Positions 37,937 to 48,284 of a DNA stretch of 64,000 nucleotides are shown one piece after another. The position numbers and the translations under genes are program-made. Position 1 is the first letter of the stretch; each line of letters begins with the position of its first letter. The DNA is from Alloalcanivorax balearicus MACL04. GTDB lineage: Bacteria > Pseudomonadota > Gammaproteobacteria > Pseudomonadales > Alcanivoracaceae. Location: positions 1 through 64,000 of the forward strand of contig NZ_ARXS01000005.1 in NCBI RefSeq assembly GCF_025532145.1. The letters run 5' to 3'. The notes under the pieces are model-generated. The model was not told the origin of the DNA. It saw only the letters and a list, made by a program, of their open reading frames with translations, and did not search any database.

Positions 37937-38851
37937 TTATTCGGCGGTGGCCAAAGGTCCGGCGTAGGAGATCGGCGCCGCGTCCGCGTCCTCGAACGTC
38001 ACCACTTCATAGGCGTCCGGCTGACTCAGCAGTTCGCGCAGCAGGGCGTTGTTCAAAGCGTGACCGGACTTGTGACCCACGAATTCGCCAATCAGGCTAT
38101 AGCCCAATTGATACAGGTCGCCGATGGCGTCCAGCATCTTGTGTTTCACGAATTCGTCGTCGTAACGCAGACCGTCCTCGTTAAGGATGCGGTATTCGTC
38201 CACCACGATGGCATTGTCGACGCTGCCGCCCAACGCCAGATTCTGGCTACGCAGGAACTCGATATCACGCATGAACCCGAAGGTCCGGGCGCGCGCCACT
38301 TCCTTCACGAACGAGGTCGTGGAGAAATCGATGCTCGCCAGTTGATCGCGTTCCTCGAAGACCGGGTGGTCGAATTCGATCGAGAAAGTCACCTTGAACC
38401 CGTCAAAAGGCACGAAAGTGGCAATCTTGTCGCCTTCTTTCACCGTCACCTTCTTCTTGATCCGGATGAACTTCTTGGCCGCCTCCTGCTCACGGATACC
38501 CGCGGACTGCAGCAGGAATACGAAGGGCCCGGCACTGCCATCCATGATCGGGACTTCCGGTGCCGACAACTCCACATAGGCGTTATCGACCCCCAGCCCG
38601 GCCATGGCGGAGAGCAAATGCTCGACCGTGCCCACCTTGACGCCGTTCTGCACCAGGGTCGTGGACAAGGTGGTTTCTCCCACACTGTGGGCACCTGCCT
38701 TGATCTCCACTACCGGGTCCAGATCCACGCGGCGAAACACGATGCCAGTGTCCACCGGCGCCGGACGTACCGTCAGGTAGACTTTCTCACCAGTATGCAA
38801 CCCTACGCCGGTGGCGCGAATTACGTTTTTGAGTGTTCGTTGTCTGATCAT
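37937..38851 (-). CDS. lpxC: UDP-3-O-acyl-GlcNAc deacetylase LpxC
   Basis: Zinc deacetylase catalysing the committed step of lipid A synthesis; 304 residues. The zinc ligands are in [12 protein letters not shown] and [15 protein letters not shown], and the catalytic His in [13 protein letters not shown]. It begins [19 protein letters not shown]. It closes the dcw cluster after ftsZ, separated by an AT-rich gap that probably carries its own promoter. Confidence 0.98.
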   Translation of the reverse strand: MIRQRTLKNVIRATGVGLHTGEKVYLTVRPAPVDTGIVFRRVDLDPVVEIKAGAHSVGETTLSTTLVQNGVKVGTVEHLLSAMAGLGVDNAYVELSAPEVPIMDGSAGPFVFLLQSAGIREQEAAKKFIRIKKKVTVKEGDKIATFVPFDGFKVTFSIEFDHPVFEERDQLASIDFSTTSFVKEVARARTFGFMRDIEFLRSQNLALGGSVDNAIVVDEYRILNEDGLRYDDEFVKHKMLDAIGDLYQLGYSLIGEFVGHKSGHALNNALLRELLSQPDAYEVVTFEDADAAPISYAGPLATAE

Positions 38852-38872
38852 CGATCCGTCACAAAGCTACCG

Positions 38873-38915
38873 GTATCCTGAAAAATAAGGATACTGCCAT
38901 CCTCGAAGCGTTATA
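38873..38915 (-). promoter_or_regulatory. Putative lpxC promoter and leader hairpin
   Basis: In the 137-base AT-rich gap before lpxC the minus strand shows a TATAAC -10-like box (38915-38910) with no convincing -35, then a GTATCC..GGATAC stem (38873-38894) in the leader. Evidence is limited to base composition and these short matches. Confidence 0.35.
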
Positions 38916-38988
38916 AGAGGATAAGTATACCCAAAATCCTCTTACCGCACCATTGACCGTGCCTATCGCGCCGTTAGCCGCGCCGCCG

Positions 38989-40152
38989 TCAGTCGGCCTG
39001 ACGGCGGAGGAAGGTCGGGATATCAATAAAGTCCAGATCTTCCGCGGTATTCACCGCGCCACGGCCGGAACCGCCCATGCTTTGTTGCACAGCACGACGA
39101 CGCTCGACGGCGGGACGCTCCAGGTCGTTGTAGTCCACCCGGCCTTCCGCGCCCAGAGAGTTCTGACGGCCACGAACCACTTTCAGTTCCTGCTGGGCAC
39201 CCAAACCGGTGGCGACCACCGTCACACTGATATTGTCGCCCATATCCGGGTCGATGGCCGTGCCGATGATCACATTGGCTTCCTCGCTGGCCAGCTCGCT
39301 GACGATGTCACCCACCTCGGAGAACTCATCCAGAGCGATGGACTCGTTGGCGGTGATGTTGATCAGGATGCCACGGGCGCCACGCAGATCCACATCTTCC
39401 AGCAGCGGGCTGGAAATGGCGGCCTGAGCGGCTTCGGAGGCCCGGTTGTCGCCGGTGGCGATACCGGTACCCATCATCGCGGTACCCAGTTCACTCATCA
39501 CCGTGCGCACGTCGGCGAAGTCGACGTTGATCATGCCGGGACGGACGATCAGATCGGCGATCCCTTTCACCGCGCCCTGCAGTACTTCGTTGGCCGCTTT
39601 GAAAGCGTCCAGCAGGGTGGTGGAACCGCCCAGCACCGACTGCAGCTTCTCGTTGGGGATGGTGATCAGGGAGTGCACCTGGTCACGCAGGGCCTGGATG
39701 CCTTCCTGGGCGGAGCGCATGCGCTTCTTGCCCTCGAACGGGAACGGTTTGGTCACCACCGCCACCGTGAGGATACCCAGTTCCTTGGCGATCTCGGCCA
39801 CCACCGGCGCCGCGCCGGTACCGGTACCACCGCCCATGCCGGCGGTGACGAACACCATGTCCGCGCCGTCGAGCAACTCGGCGATGCGGTCACGATCCTC
39901 CAGCGCCGCCTGCCGGCCAATTTCCGGATTGGCACCGGCACCCAGACCCTTGGTCACCTGGCTGCCCAGTTGAATCACGGTCTTGGCCGAGGAGTTGCGC
40001 AGGGCTTGTGCATCGGTATTGGCGCAAATGAAATCCACGCCTTCCACGTTAGAGCGCACCATGTGGTCCACGGCGTTGCCGCCGCCACCACCAACGCCCA
40101 CCACTTTGATCACCGCGCCATGGGGTACGGAATCTTCCAGTTTGAATTGCAT
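38989..40152 (-). CDS. ftsZ: Cell-division GTPase FtsZ
   Basis: Tubulin-like protein that forms the division ring; 387 residues. The GTP-binding loop GMGGGTGTGAAPVVA, the synergy region NINVDFADVRTVMS (read here as GMINVDFADVRT) and the C-terminal peptide DIPTFLRRQAD, which binds FtsA and ZipA, are present. The start MQFKLEDSV is supported by family length; an extended frame reaches into the ftsA gap. It is preceded by hairpins in the ftsA-ftsZ gap. Confidence 0.99.
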   Translation of the reverse strand: MQFKLEDSVPHGAVIKVVGVGGGGGNAVDHMVRSNVEGVDFICANTDAQALRNSSAKTVIQLGSQVTKGLGAGANPEIGRQAALEDRDRIAELLDGADMVFVTAGMGGGTGTGAAPVVAEIAKELGILTVAVVTKPFPFEGKKRMRSAQEGIQALRDQVHSLITIPNEKLQSVLGGSTTLLDAFKAANEVLQGAVKGIADLIVRPGMINVDFADVRTVMSELGTAMMGTGIATGDNRASEAAQAAISSPLLEDVDLRGARGILINITANESIALDEFSEVGDIVSELASEEANVIIGTAIDPDMGDNISVTVVATGLGAQQELKVVRGRQNSLGAEGRVDYNDLERPAVERRRAVQQSMGGSGRGAVNTAEDLDFIDIPTFLRRQAD

Positions 40153-40234
40153 AATTGATCTCCCGCTTGTTGCTTCCCTGGTTACTGCCTTTTCCAAATC
40201 GGGCCAACCTGTCCGGCCCGTTTTGAAACCGTTA

Positions 40235-40263
40235 AAGTGTCTGACGCCGGACGTCAGACACTT
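40235..40263 (-). promoter_or_regulatory. Perfect hairpin in the ftsA-ftsZ junction
   Basis: AAGTGTCTGACG, five bases, CGTCAGACACTT: a perfect 12-base stem that overlaps the ftsA stop codon. A second stem (CGGGCC..GGCCCG, about 40200-40220) follows. Only a short T run trails it, so partial attenuation or mRNA processing that sets FtsA:FtsZ levels is more likely than full termination. Confidence 0.6.
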
Positions 40264-41497
40264 AAAAATTGCCCTGGAACCAGCGCTTGAAGCGCTCGAC
40301 CCAGTTCACCTGTCCACCACCGGCCTGGGCGCGCGCGCTCAGACCTTCCTTCTCCATCCGCAGCCCGTAGAGCAGCAGGCCCACGGAAGTGGAATAAATC
40401 GGGTTGCGCACCACGTCGGTGAGCCCGGCCACGCCCTGCGGCGTACCCAACCGTACCGGCATATGAAAAATCTCCTCCGCCAGTTCCACCGCGCCTTCGA
40501 TCTTCGAGGAGCCACCGGTCAGAACAATGCCGCCGGGGATCAGGTCCTCGTACCCGGACCGGCGGATTTCCGCCTGGATCAGGGTGAACAGTTCGTCGTA
40601 GCGCGGCTCCACCACTTCCGCCAGATTCTGACGGCTGAGGGTGCGCGGCGGCCGATCGCCGACGCTCGGCACCTTGATGGTTTCGTCAGCACCGGCCAGT
40701 TGCGTCAGCGCGCAGGCGTACTTGATCTTGATCTCGTCGGCGTGCTGCTTCGGCGTGCGCAGCGCCATGGCGATATCGTTGGTGACCTGATCACCGGCAA
40801 TCGGAATATTGGCGGTGTGGCGGATCGCCCCTTCGGTGAAGATGGCGATATCGGTGGTACCGCCGCCGATGTCGACGATGCATACACCCAATTCACGCTC
40901 GTCCTCGGTGAGTACCGAATAAGCGCTGGCCAATTGCTCGAGGATGATGTCCTCCACTTCGAGACCGCAGCGGCGCACGCATTTTTCCACGTTCTGGGCC
41001 GCGTTCACGGCGCAGGTCACCAGGTGCACCTTGGCTTCCAGGCGCACCCCGCTCATGCCCACTGGCTCGCGCACCCCTTCCTGGTTGTCCACCACGTATT
41101 CCTGTGGCAGCACATGCAGGGTCTTCTGGTCCGCCGGAATCGCCACCGCCTGGGCGGCATCGATGACGCGGTCGATATCCGCCTGCATCACCTCCCGGTC
41201 ACGGATGGCGACGATGCCGTGGGAGTTGAGGCTGCGCACGTGGGATCCGGCGATGCCGGCGTAGACCGAGTGGATCTGGCAGCCGGCCATCAGTTCCGCC
41301 TCCTCCACCGCCCGCTGGATCGAGCGCACCGTGGCCTCGATATCCACCACCACGCCTTTCTTCATGCCGCGGGAGGGCTGCGACCCGAGGCCCACCACCT
41401 CGACGGTGCCTTCGCTGGTCACCTGACCCACGATCGCCACCACCTTGGAGGTACCGATGTCCAGTCCCACGATCATGTTGTCCATTGCGTTCGCCAT
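40262..41497 (-). CDS. ftsA: Cell-division actin homologue FtsA
   Basis: Membrane-tethering partner of FtsZ; 411 residues. Actin-type motifs are VGLDIGTSKVVAIVG near the start, CIVDIGGGTTDIAIF and GIVLTGGSSKIEG. The C-terminal amphipathic helix WVERFKRWFQGNF is the membrane anchor. The start MANAMDNMIVG is chosen from the family; a frame 31 codons longer exists but runs into ftsQ. Confidence 0.98.
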   Translation of the reverse strand: MANAMDNMIVGLDIGTSKVVAIVGQVTSEGTVEVVGLGSQPSRGMKKGVVVDIEATVRSIQRAVEEAELMAGCQIHSVYAGIAGSHVRSLNSHGIVAIRDREVMQADIDRVIDAAQAVAIPADQKTLHVLPQEYVVDNQEGVREPVGMSGVRLEAKVHLVTCAVNAAQNVEKCVRRCGLEVEDIILEQLASAYSVLTEDERELGVCIVDIGGGTTDIAIFTEGAIRHTANIPIAGDQVTNDIAMALRTPKQHADEIKIKYACALTQLAGADETIKVPSVGDRPPRTLSRQNLAEVVEPRYDELFTLIQAEIRRSGYEDLIPGGIVLTGGSSKIEGAVELAEEIFHMPVRLGTPQGVAGLTDVVRNPIYSTSVGLLLYGLRMEKEGLSARAQAGGGQVNWVERFKRWFQGNF

Positions 41498-41516
41498 TAG
41501 CGCCTGCCTCGATCCG

Positions 41517-42350
41517 TTATACTTTGCCCGCCCGGCGGGCGGATGCCGCTTGCGCGTCCTGGTCATCCCGCCAGGTGACCGCCACGCCATCGGCGTAGCG
41601 CAGATCCACCCGGGCCACGCCGCGACTGTCGGTGCTCAGCACCCCGCGGTACAACCGCACGAAGCGGCGCAGCTTGTTCACGTACTGTTCCCGATCCACC
41701 ACCAACTGCATGTTGTTATTCAGGGTCAGGCGGGCGGTGAGACGCGCGTTCACCTCCATCCGCTCGATCCCCAGGCCAATGTCGCTGAGCAGTTTGGCCA
41801 TGCTGTGGTAGTAGCTCATTACTTCGTCGAGCCGTTGTTCCGGTCCGTTCAGACGCGGCAGACCGGAAAGGTCGTACTGCTTCAGCGCCTTGAACGGTTC
41901 GCCGGTATTGGAGACCAGCAAGGTCTCGTTCCACACCGCCACCGGTTCCCGCTCGGTGACGGTGAGCACCACGGTATCCGGCCACTGGCGCCGCACCGAG
42001 ACATCCGCCACCCAGCTCAGTTCCCGCGCCTGGTCATAGATCCGGTCCAATGGCGCGGTAAAGTAGTTGGCGTCACGCACCAGGGTGGCCAGCTTGGTCT
42101 GCACCTGCTGCTGACGGCGGACGTCGGTGACACCGTCCACGCCCACCTTGCGCACCGGGTAGTGATCCAACACCCGTGGCAGGTAAATCACGCCGCCCAC
42201 CAGCACCGCCGCTACCAGGGCCACCAGCACCGCCGGCACCGCCGCCGCCAGGCGCTCACGCAGCGGCACCCGGGGCGTCTTGCGCCGGACGCTGGAAGCA
42301 CCACGGGAACGCGGTTGCACTCCCTGTTGACGGCGAGGCGCCTTAGCCAC
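41517..42350 (-). CDS. ftsQ: Divisome protein FtsQ
   Basis: Bitopic division protein of 277 residues that links early and late divisome parts with FtsB and FtsL. A basic cytoplasmic tail, one helix (about 37-60), a POTRA domain (VRKVGVDGVTDVRRQQQVQ) and a beta domain (LPRLNGPEQRLDEVMSYY region) are visible. The start is a GTG because AAGGAGG lies eight bases before it; the gene then overlaps ddlB by eight bases. Confidence 0.94.
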   Translation of the reverse strand: MAKAPRRQQGVQPRSRGASSVRRKTPRVPLRERLAAAVPAVLVALVAAVLVGGVIYLPRVLDHYPVRKVGVDGVTDVRRQQQVQTKLATLVRDANYFTAPLDRIYDQARELSWVADVSVRRQWPDTVVLTVTEREPVAVWNETLLVSNTGEPFKALKQYDLSGLPRLNGPEQRLDEVMSYYHSMAKLLSDIGLGIERMEVNARLTARLTLNNNMQLVVDREQYVNKLRRFVRLYRGVLSTDSRGVARVDLRYADGVAVTWRDDQDAQAASARRAGKV

Positions 42351-43308
42351 GGCGTTTACCTCCTTTGCGCGGCGGGAACCGGTCCACCGCGTCCAACAGA
42401 ATCCGCGCCACCAGAATCGGAAACTCGTCACCAGCGGCACGGGCGGCCATCGGCACCAGGCTGTGGTCGGTCATGCCGGGCACCGTGTTCACTTCCAGCA
42501 GTTGCCAGCGACCCTGTTCGTCACGCATCACATCGACGCGCCCCCAGCCCTGGCAGCCCACCACCTTGAAGGCCCGCAGCGACAGCGCCCGCAGTGCGCT
42601 CTCGTCCTCGTCGCTGAGCCCCGCCGGACACAGGTACTCGGTGCTGTTGGACTGGTACTTGGCCTCGTAGTCATAGAACTGATTCGGTGTCTTCAGCCGG
42701 ATCGCCGGCAGCACCTGCTCGCCGACCACGGATACGGTGTACTCGGAGCCATTGACCCAGGCCTCCACCAGCACTTCGCTGTCGTACTGGCGGGCGTCAT
42801 CCAGCGCCCTGCGCAGCTGCGTCTCGTCCTCCACCTTGGCCATGCCAATGGAGGAACCTTCATGGGCCGGCTTCACCATCAGCGGGAAGCCCAATTCGGC
42901 CAGCGCCTCGCCGTCATCATCCGCGCCCACCACATGGAACGCCGGGGTCGGCAGGCCGACGCCTTTCCACAGCCATTTGCTGCGCACCTTGTCCATGCCG
43001 ATGGCCGAAGCCATCACCCCGGAGCCGGTGTACGGCACACCGAGATGTTCCAGCACGCCCTGGATCACGCCGTCCTCGCCACCACGGCCGTGCAAGGCGA
43101 TGAAGGCCACGTCAAAGCCCTTGAGGGTTTCGACCCCCACTTCCGACGGATCCACCAACTCAGCGATCAATCCCAATTGGCGCAGCGCCTGATGGACCTC
43201 GGCACCGCTTTTCAGGGATACCGGGCGCTCGGCCGAGCTGCCGCCGGCCAGCACCGCCACCCGACCGATGCGTGCCAATCGTTGTTTCATGGCGTTATCG
43301 ATCATCAT
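42343..43308 (-). CDS. ddlB: D-alanine--D-alanine ligase
   Basis: ATP-grasp enzyme making D-Ala-D-Ala for the peptidoglycan stem; 321 residues. [13 protein letters not shown] near the start, [27 protein letters not shown] and the closing [12 protein letters not shown] metal/phosphate loop are as expected. Two adjacent ATG codons are available; the first also matches the AGGAGA ribosome site. It overlaps the murC stop. Confidence 0.97.
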   Translation of the reverse strand: MMIDNAMKQRLARIGRVAVLAGGSSAERPVSLKSGAEVHQALRQLGLIAELVDPSEVGVETLKGFDVAFIALHGRGGEDGVIQGVLEHLGVPYTGSGVMASAIGMDKVRSKWLWKGVGLPTPAFHVVGADDDGEALAELGFPLMVKPAHEGSSIGMAKVEDETQLRRALDDARQYDSEVLVEAWVNGSEYTVSVVGEQVLPAIRLKTPNQFYDYEAKYQSNSTEYLCPAGLSDEDESALRALSLRAFKVVGCQGWGRVDVMRDEQGRWQLLEVNTVPGMTDHSLVPMAARAAGDEFPILVARILLDAVDRFPPRKGGKRRG

Positions 43309-44756
43309 GACCGTTCTCCTCTCACCCGCTCGGCCAGATCCCGCGCGATCGTTCCCACGTTACCGGCCCCCTGGGTCACCAGCAGATCACCGTCGCGCAG
43401 CAGGTTCTCCAGCAAGGCGGGCAGTTCCGCCGGGTCGTCGACGAACACCGGTTCCACCTGGCCGCGCTGACGGATACTGCGACACAGGGCACGAGCGTCG
43501 GCGCCCGGCACCGGCTCCTCGCCGGCGGCATACACTTCCAGCATCAGCAGCACATCCACCCGCGACAGCACCTCGACGAAATCCTCGTAAAGGTCCTGGG
43601 TCCGGGTATAACGGTGCGGCTGAAACAGCATCACCAGCCGCCGTTGCGGCCAGCCCTCGCGGATCGCCGCCACGGTGGCGGCCACTTCCCGGGGGTGGTG
43701 ACCGTAATCGTCCACCAGGGTGGCGCCGCCGCCCTGGCAGGGATATTCACCAAGCACATCGAAGCGCCGGCCCACCCCGCTAAAGCCGTTCAGGGCACGC
43801 ACGATGGCCTCATCCGGAGCCCCTTCATCACTGGCCACGGCAATCGCCGCCAGCGCATTCAGAATGTTGTGACGCCCCGGCATGTTCAGAGTGATCTCCA
43901 GCGGTTCACCCTCGGCGCGCACCACCCGGAAACTGGTGCTCATGCCGTGGGCGCTGACCGCTTCGGCACGCAGATCCGCGTCCTCGTCGAAGCCGTAGCG
44001 GATCACCTGCCGGTTCACCCGCGGCAGTAATCGGCGCACCACCGGATCATCGACGCACATCACCGCCACGCCGTAGAACGGCAGATTGTGGAGAAACTCG
44101 ATGAAGGTATTCTCCAGGCGGGCGAAATCACCGCCGTAGGTGTGCATATGGTCGGCATCGATGTTGGTGACGATGGCACTCATCGGCTGCAGGTGCAGGA
44201 AGCTGGCATCGGACTCGTCCGCCTCGGCCACCAGATAACGGCTCTGACCCAGGCGGGCGTTGGTGCCGGCACTGTTGAGACGGCCGCCGATGACAAAAGT
44301 CGGGTCCAGTCCGGCCTCACCGAGAATCGCCGCCACCATGGAAGTAGTGGTGGTCTTGCCGTGGGTACCGGCCACCGCGATGCCGTGACGGAAGCGCATC
44401 AGCTCCGCCAGCATCTGCGCTCTCGGCACCACCGGGATACGCAACTCGTGGGCACGCGCCACTTCCACGTTATCCGCGCTCACCGCGGTGGAGGTCACCA
44501 CCACGTCGGCGCCTTCAATGTTCTCGGCGCGGTGGCCAATGTCCACGCGCACGCCCAGCCGGCGCAGACGTACCACCACCGGCGACTCCTTGATGTCACT
44601 GCCGCTGACCTGGTAGCCCTGGTTGGCCAGCACCTCGGCGATACCGCACATCCCGGCGCCGCCGATGCCGACAAAATGGATGCCGCGAATGCGCCGCATC
44701 TCCGGCACCACATGGCTGTTGGCGGCCTGGTTACTGGCGGCGACGTTATCGGCCAT
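43305..44756 (-). CDS. murC: UDP-N-acetylmuramate--L-alanine ligase
   Basis: First Mur ligase of the stem peptide; 483 residues. N-terminal [17 protein letters not shown] nucleotide-sugar site, P-loop [11 protein letters not shown], and [16 protein letters not shown] in the C-terminal domain. The start [10 protein letters not shown] is chosen on family length; the gene overlaps murG by 11 bases. murB is not between murC and ddlB, the usual Pseudomonas-like order. Confidence 0.97.
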   Translation of the reverse strand: MADNVAASNQAANSHVVPEMRRIRGIHFVGIGGAGMCGIAEVLANQGYQVSGSDIKESPVVVRLRRLGVRVDIGHRAENIEGADVVVTSTAVSADNVEVARAHELRIPVVPRAQMLAELMRFRHGIAVAGTHGKTTTTSMVAAILGEAGLDPTFVIGGRLNSAGTNARLGQSRYLVAEADESDASFLHLQPMSAIVTNIDADHMHTYGGDFARLENTFIEFLHNLPFYGVAVMCVDDPVVRRLLPRVNRQVIRYGFDEDADLRAEAVSAHGMSTSFRVVRAEGEPLEITLNMPGRHNILNALAAIAVASDEGAPDEAIVRALNGFSGVGRRFDVLGEYPCQGGGATLVDDYGHHPREVAATVAAIREGWPQRRLVMLFQPHRYTRTQDLYEDFVEVLSRVDVLLMLEVYAAGEEPVPGADARALCRSIRQRGQVEPVFVDDPAELPALLENLLRDGDLLVTQGAGNVGTIARDLAERVRGERS

Positions 44757-45813
44757 CGGCCACCTCCTCACAAAGTCGGGCCACCCGCTCGGCGCTGTCG
44801 GCGATGGCCAGTTGACGGGCGCGGCAGGCGAGTTCCGCCAGCGCATCCCGCTCGGTCATGCCGGCCAGACTGCGCGCCAGGGCGCTGGCGTTCATATCCC
44901 GCTGCGGCAGCATCAGGGCGGCGCCGCGATCCACCAGCCAGTTGGCGTTGAGGGTCTGGTGGTCGTCCACCGCCGTCGGCAGCGGTACGAACAACGCCGC
45001 TACACCGGCGGCGGCCACTTCCGCCACGGTCAAGGCGCCGGCACGGCAAACCACCAGATCGGCCCAGTCGTAGGCCTGCGCCATGTCATCGATGAATTCG
45101 GTCACCGTGGCGTTGAGCCCCAACGCCTTGTATACCGGCCGGGCCTCCTCGGCGCGGCCACGACCACATTGGTGGCGCACTTCCAGGTGTGGCCCCAGCG
45201 CGGCCAGCAGCAGTTCCGGCAAATCCTGATTCAAGGCCAGAGCGCCCTGGCTGCCGCCCAGCACCAGCACCCGCAGGGGGCCGCGCCGGCTGGCGTAGCG
45301 CTGGGCCGGATCGTTCAGGCCGGTGATGTCCTCGCGTACCGGATTACCCACCCAGATAGCGCCGGGCATGGCCCCTTCGAAGCCTTCCAGCACCTGATCA
45401 CTGAAGCGGGCCAGCAACCGGTTGGTCATTCCCGGTACCGCATTCTGTTCATGGATCACCAGAGGCACACCGCACAGCCGCGCGGCCAGACCGCCGGGCG
45501 CACTGACGAAGCCACCGAAGCCCACCACCAGCACCGGCCGCTCACGGCGAATCACGGACCGGGCCTGCCACACCGCGCGAATCAACTGCAGCGGACCAAT
45601 CAATTTGCGTTTGAGGCCGCCACCGCGCAGCCGGCCCACGCCCAGGGTCGCCACCGGGAAGCCGTAACGCGGTACCAGCCGCGTTTCCATGCCGTCCTCG
45701 GCACCCAGCCAGAGGATGCGGTGGCCAGCGGCCTGCAATTGCTCGGCCACGGCCAGGGCGGGGAAAACGTGGCCGCCGGTACCGCCGGCCATGATCAGGA
45801 TGGTCCCGCTCAT
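44746..45813 (-). CDS. murG: Lipid II synthase MurG
   Basis: GlcNAc transferase that turns lipid I into lipid II at the inner membrane face; 355 residues. The N-terminal [16 protein letters not shown] glycine loop, [16 protein letters not shown] and the central [14 protein letters not shown] motif are diagnostic. The start MSGTILIM overlaps the ftsW stop by four bases (ATGA), showing tight translational coupling. Confidence 0.98.
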   Translation of the reverse strand: MSGTILIMAGGTGGHVFPALAVAEQLQAAGHRILWLGAEDGMETRLVPRYGFPVATLGVGRLRGGGLKRKLIGPLQLIRAVWQARSVIRRERPVLVVGFGGFVSAPGGLAARLCGVPLVIHEQNAVPGMTNRLLARFSDQVLEGFEGAMPGAIWVGNPVREDITGLNDPAQRYASRRGPLRVLVLGGSQGALALNQDLPELLLAALGPHLEVRHQCGRGRAEEARPVYKALGLNATVTEFIDDMAQAYDWADLVVCRAGALTVAEVAAAGVAALFVPLPTAVDDHQTLNANWLVDRGAALMLPQRDMNASALARSLAGMTERDALAELACRARQLAIADSAERVARLCEEVADGR

Positions 45814-46964
45814 CGCTTCGCCCTCCCCCGCGCTTGCAGTTCCTGCTGCTCCGCGCTGGCGCGCAATACCAGCGCCACCATCACCGCGGAAATTACCAGC
45901 GAGGAACCGCCATAGCTGACAAAAGGCAAAGTCAGCCCCTTGGTGGGCAGGACACCCATATTGACTCCCAGATTGATGAACGCCTGGGCGCATAACACAA
46001 AGGCGATGCCGTAAACCACATAGGCGTGGTAGAGAAAACCCCGTTGTTCCAGGTTGTGACCAATACGGAACACGCGCCAGCCGAGCAGGCCGAAGCCGAA
46101 AATCAGCAGCAGGGTGCCGAACAGTCCCCACTCTTCGGCCAGCACCGCGAAAACAAAATCAGTGTGCGCTTCCGGCAGGTAAAACAATTTCTGCACGCTG
46201 TTGCCCAGACCCACGCCGAACCAGTTGCCGCGGCCGAAAGCGATCAGACTCTGCGTCAGCTGGTAGCCGGATCCGTACTGATCCGCCCAGGGATCGAGAA
46301 AACTCATCAGCCGCGCCACCCGATAGGGTTCCGCCACGGCCACCAAGGCCGCCAGGCCCACCGCCACCAGCCCGATCAGCAGGAATCGCAGGGTCGGCAC
46401 ACCGGCCAGGAACAACATGCCCATGGTGGTGATACCGAGCACCACCACGGCGCCGAAATCCGGTTCCAGCAACAGCATGAAAGTCAGCAGTCCCAACACC
46501 CCCAGCGGCACGAAAAAGGCCTTCCACTGGGTTTCCAGCTCCGCCTTGCGCTGTGCCACATAGCCGGCCAGGTAAAGCACGAAACACAACTTGACGATTT
46601 CGGAGGCCTGAATCGTCATACCCGGCAGCGCGATCCAGCGCGTGGAGCCGTTCACTTCACGGCCCAGGCCGGGTACGAACACCAAAACCAGCGCCACCAC
46701 CGCCACCGGCAGCATGGCGAAGCGCAGCCGCTCCAGCAGTGCCAGCGGCACGCAGCAGTACACGGCGGCGCCCACACCCAGGCTGATCAGCAAATAGGTG
46801 CCATGGCGAATGCCGTAATAGAACGGGTTGTCCAGCCGGGTCTCGGCAATCTGCAGCGAGGCGGACGTCACCATCACCAGCCCCACCAACGTCAAGCCGA
46901 TCGCCGACCACATCAAAACCTGATCGAGCTGCCCGGTCCGCGGACGCATGAGCACACTAGCCAT
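45810..46964 (-). CDS. ftsW: SEDS-family glycosyltransferase FtsW
   Basis: Septal peptidoglycan polymerase working with FtsI; 384 residues and about ten membrane helices. SEDS landmarks are LLEPDFGAVVVLG, the extracytoplasmic loop GNSVQKLFYLPEAHTDFVFA and the closing PFVSYGGSSLV. It overlaps murD upstream by eight bases and murG downstream by four. Confidence 0.97.
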   Translation of the reverse strand: MASVLMRPRTGQLDQVLMWSAIGLTLVGLVMVTSASLQIAETRLDNPFYYGIRHGTYLLISLGVGAAVYCCVPLALLERLRFAMLPVAVVALVLVFVPGLGREVNGSTRWIALPGMTIQASEIVKLCFVLYLAGYVAQRKAELETQWKAFFVPLGVLGLLTFMLLLEPDFGAVVVLGITTMGMLFLAGVPTLRFLLIGLVAVGLAALVAVAEPYRVARLMSFLDPWADQYGSGYQLTQSLIAFGRGNWFGVGLGNSVQKLFYLPEAHTDFVFAVLAEEWGLFGTLLLIFGFGLLGWRVFRIGHNLEQRGFLYHAYVVYGIAFVLCAQAFINLGVNMGVLPTKGLTLPFVSYGGSSLVISAVMVALVLRASAEQQELQARGRAKR

Positions 46965-48282
46965 GGCTCACCTCCCGGGCGTGACGGGCGAAATCATCGC
47001 CACGTTCGATGTAGCCGCTGTACATGTCGAAGGACGCGCAGGCCGGCGACAGCAGCACCGCATCACCGGGCTGGGCCAGTTGCCGCGCCCGCGTCACCGC
47101 CTCGGCCATGGTCTCAACCCGTTCACGCGGCACGCCAATCAGACCGTCCGCCACCTTGTCCGCGTCTTCACCGAGCAGCAGCGCCGCGCGCAGGTATTGC
47201 CGGGCCGGCTCCGCCAGCGGAGAGAAATCCTGCCCCTTGCCCTGCCCGCCGGCGATCAGAATCACCTTGCCATTGATGGCCTCGCCAATGCCGGTCAACG
47301 CCGCCAGCGTGGCGCCCACATTGGTGGCCTTGGAATCGTTGAACCAGCGCACGTCGCCGGTTTCCGCCACCCTCTGGCAGCGATGGGGCAAGCCCTGGAA
47401 CGCACAGACCGTGGCCAGTGCGGTCTCCCGTTCCAGCCCCAGAGCATCGGCCATGGCCAGCACCGCCAGTACGTTCATGGCGTTGTGATGGCCGGTGAGC
47501 GTCAGTTGGTCCAGCGTCAACAGGGTTTCGCCCTTGTAAAGCAGAGCGTTCCGGTCGCTGTCGAGCCGATAGTCCGCTTGCGGGTGGCTGCCGAAGGTCA
47601 CTTCCCGCGGCACCGGCACCTGAGGGCGGGTGGCCACGTCATCGCGATTCCATACCGCCACCTGACAGCCGTCGTAGATGCGCTGCTTGGCGGCCAGGTA
47701 GTCACTGAAGCGGTTGTAGCGATCCAGATGGTCCTGGGACACATTGAGGATCGTGGCCACCTGGGCATTCAGGCTGTAGGTGGTCTCCAGCTGGAAGCTG
47801 GACAGCTCCAGGACGTACAGACCGGCGTCGCTGGCCAACAGATCCAGCGCCGGGATTCCCAGGTTGCCGCCAACCCCCGGCTGACGGCCGCAGGCTTCGG
47901 CCACTTCACCGAGCAGGGTGGTGACGGTGCTCTTGGCATTGGAACCGGTGATCGCCACCAGCGGGCGGCTGGCGGCACGGGCGAACAGTTCGATGTCGCC
48001 GATCACTTCCTTGCCTTCCGCGATCTGCGCGGCGATGGCCGGGGTGGAAATCGCCACGCCGGGGCTGACGATCAGACGGCGGGCACGTTCCATCCAGCCT
48101 TTCTTGAAGCCGCCGGTATGCACCTTCAGTTTGGGGAATTCCGCGTGCAGATCATCCAGGCCCGCCGGGGACTGACGGGTGTCGAGAGCGCGCACGGCCA
48201 TACCCTGCCCCTGCAAATAGCGGAGCACGGAGCGGCCGGAAACACCCAGGCCAATGACCAGATCAAACGCGTCCTTCGTCAT
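46957..48282 (-). CDS. murD: UDP-MurNAc-L-Ala--D-glutamate ligase
   Basis: Second Mur ligase, adding D-Glu; 441 residues. N-terminal VIGLGVSGRSVLRYL, ATP loop GSNAKSTVTTLLGE (usually GSNGKST, so an Ala replaces the Gly) and the C-terminal LLSPACASFDMYSGYIERG. The start MTKDAFDLV lies two bases after the mraY stop. The loop change is within family tolerance. Confidence 0.96.
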   Translation of the reverse strand: MTKDAFDLVIGLGVSGRSVLRYLQGQGMAVRALDTRQSPAGLDDLHAEFPKLKVHTGGFKKGWMERARRLIVSPGVAISTPAIAAQIAEGKEVIGDIELFARAASRPLVAITGSNAKSTVTTLLGEVAEACGRQPGVGGNLGIPALDLLASDAGLYVLELSSFQLETTYSLNAQVATILNVSQDHLDRYNRFSDYLAAKQRIYDGCQVAVWNRDDVATRPQVPVPREVTFGSHPQADYRLDSDRNALLYKGETLLTLDQLTLTGHHNAMNVLAVLAMADALGLERETALATVCAFQGLPHRCQRVAETGDVRWFNDSKATNVGATLAALTGIGEAINGKVILIAGGQGKGQDFSPLAEPARQYLRAALLLGEDADKVADGLIGVPRERVETMAEAVTRARQLAQPGDAVLLSPACASFDMYSGYIERGDDFARHAREVSHG

Positions 48283-48284
48283 CC

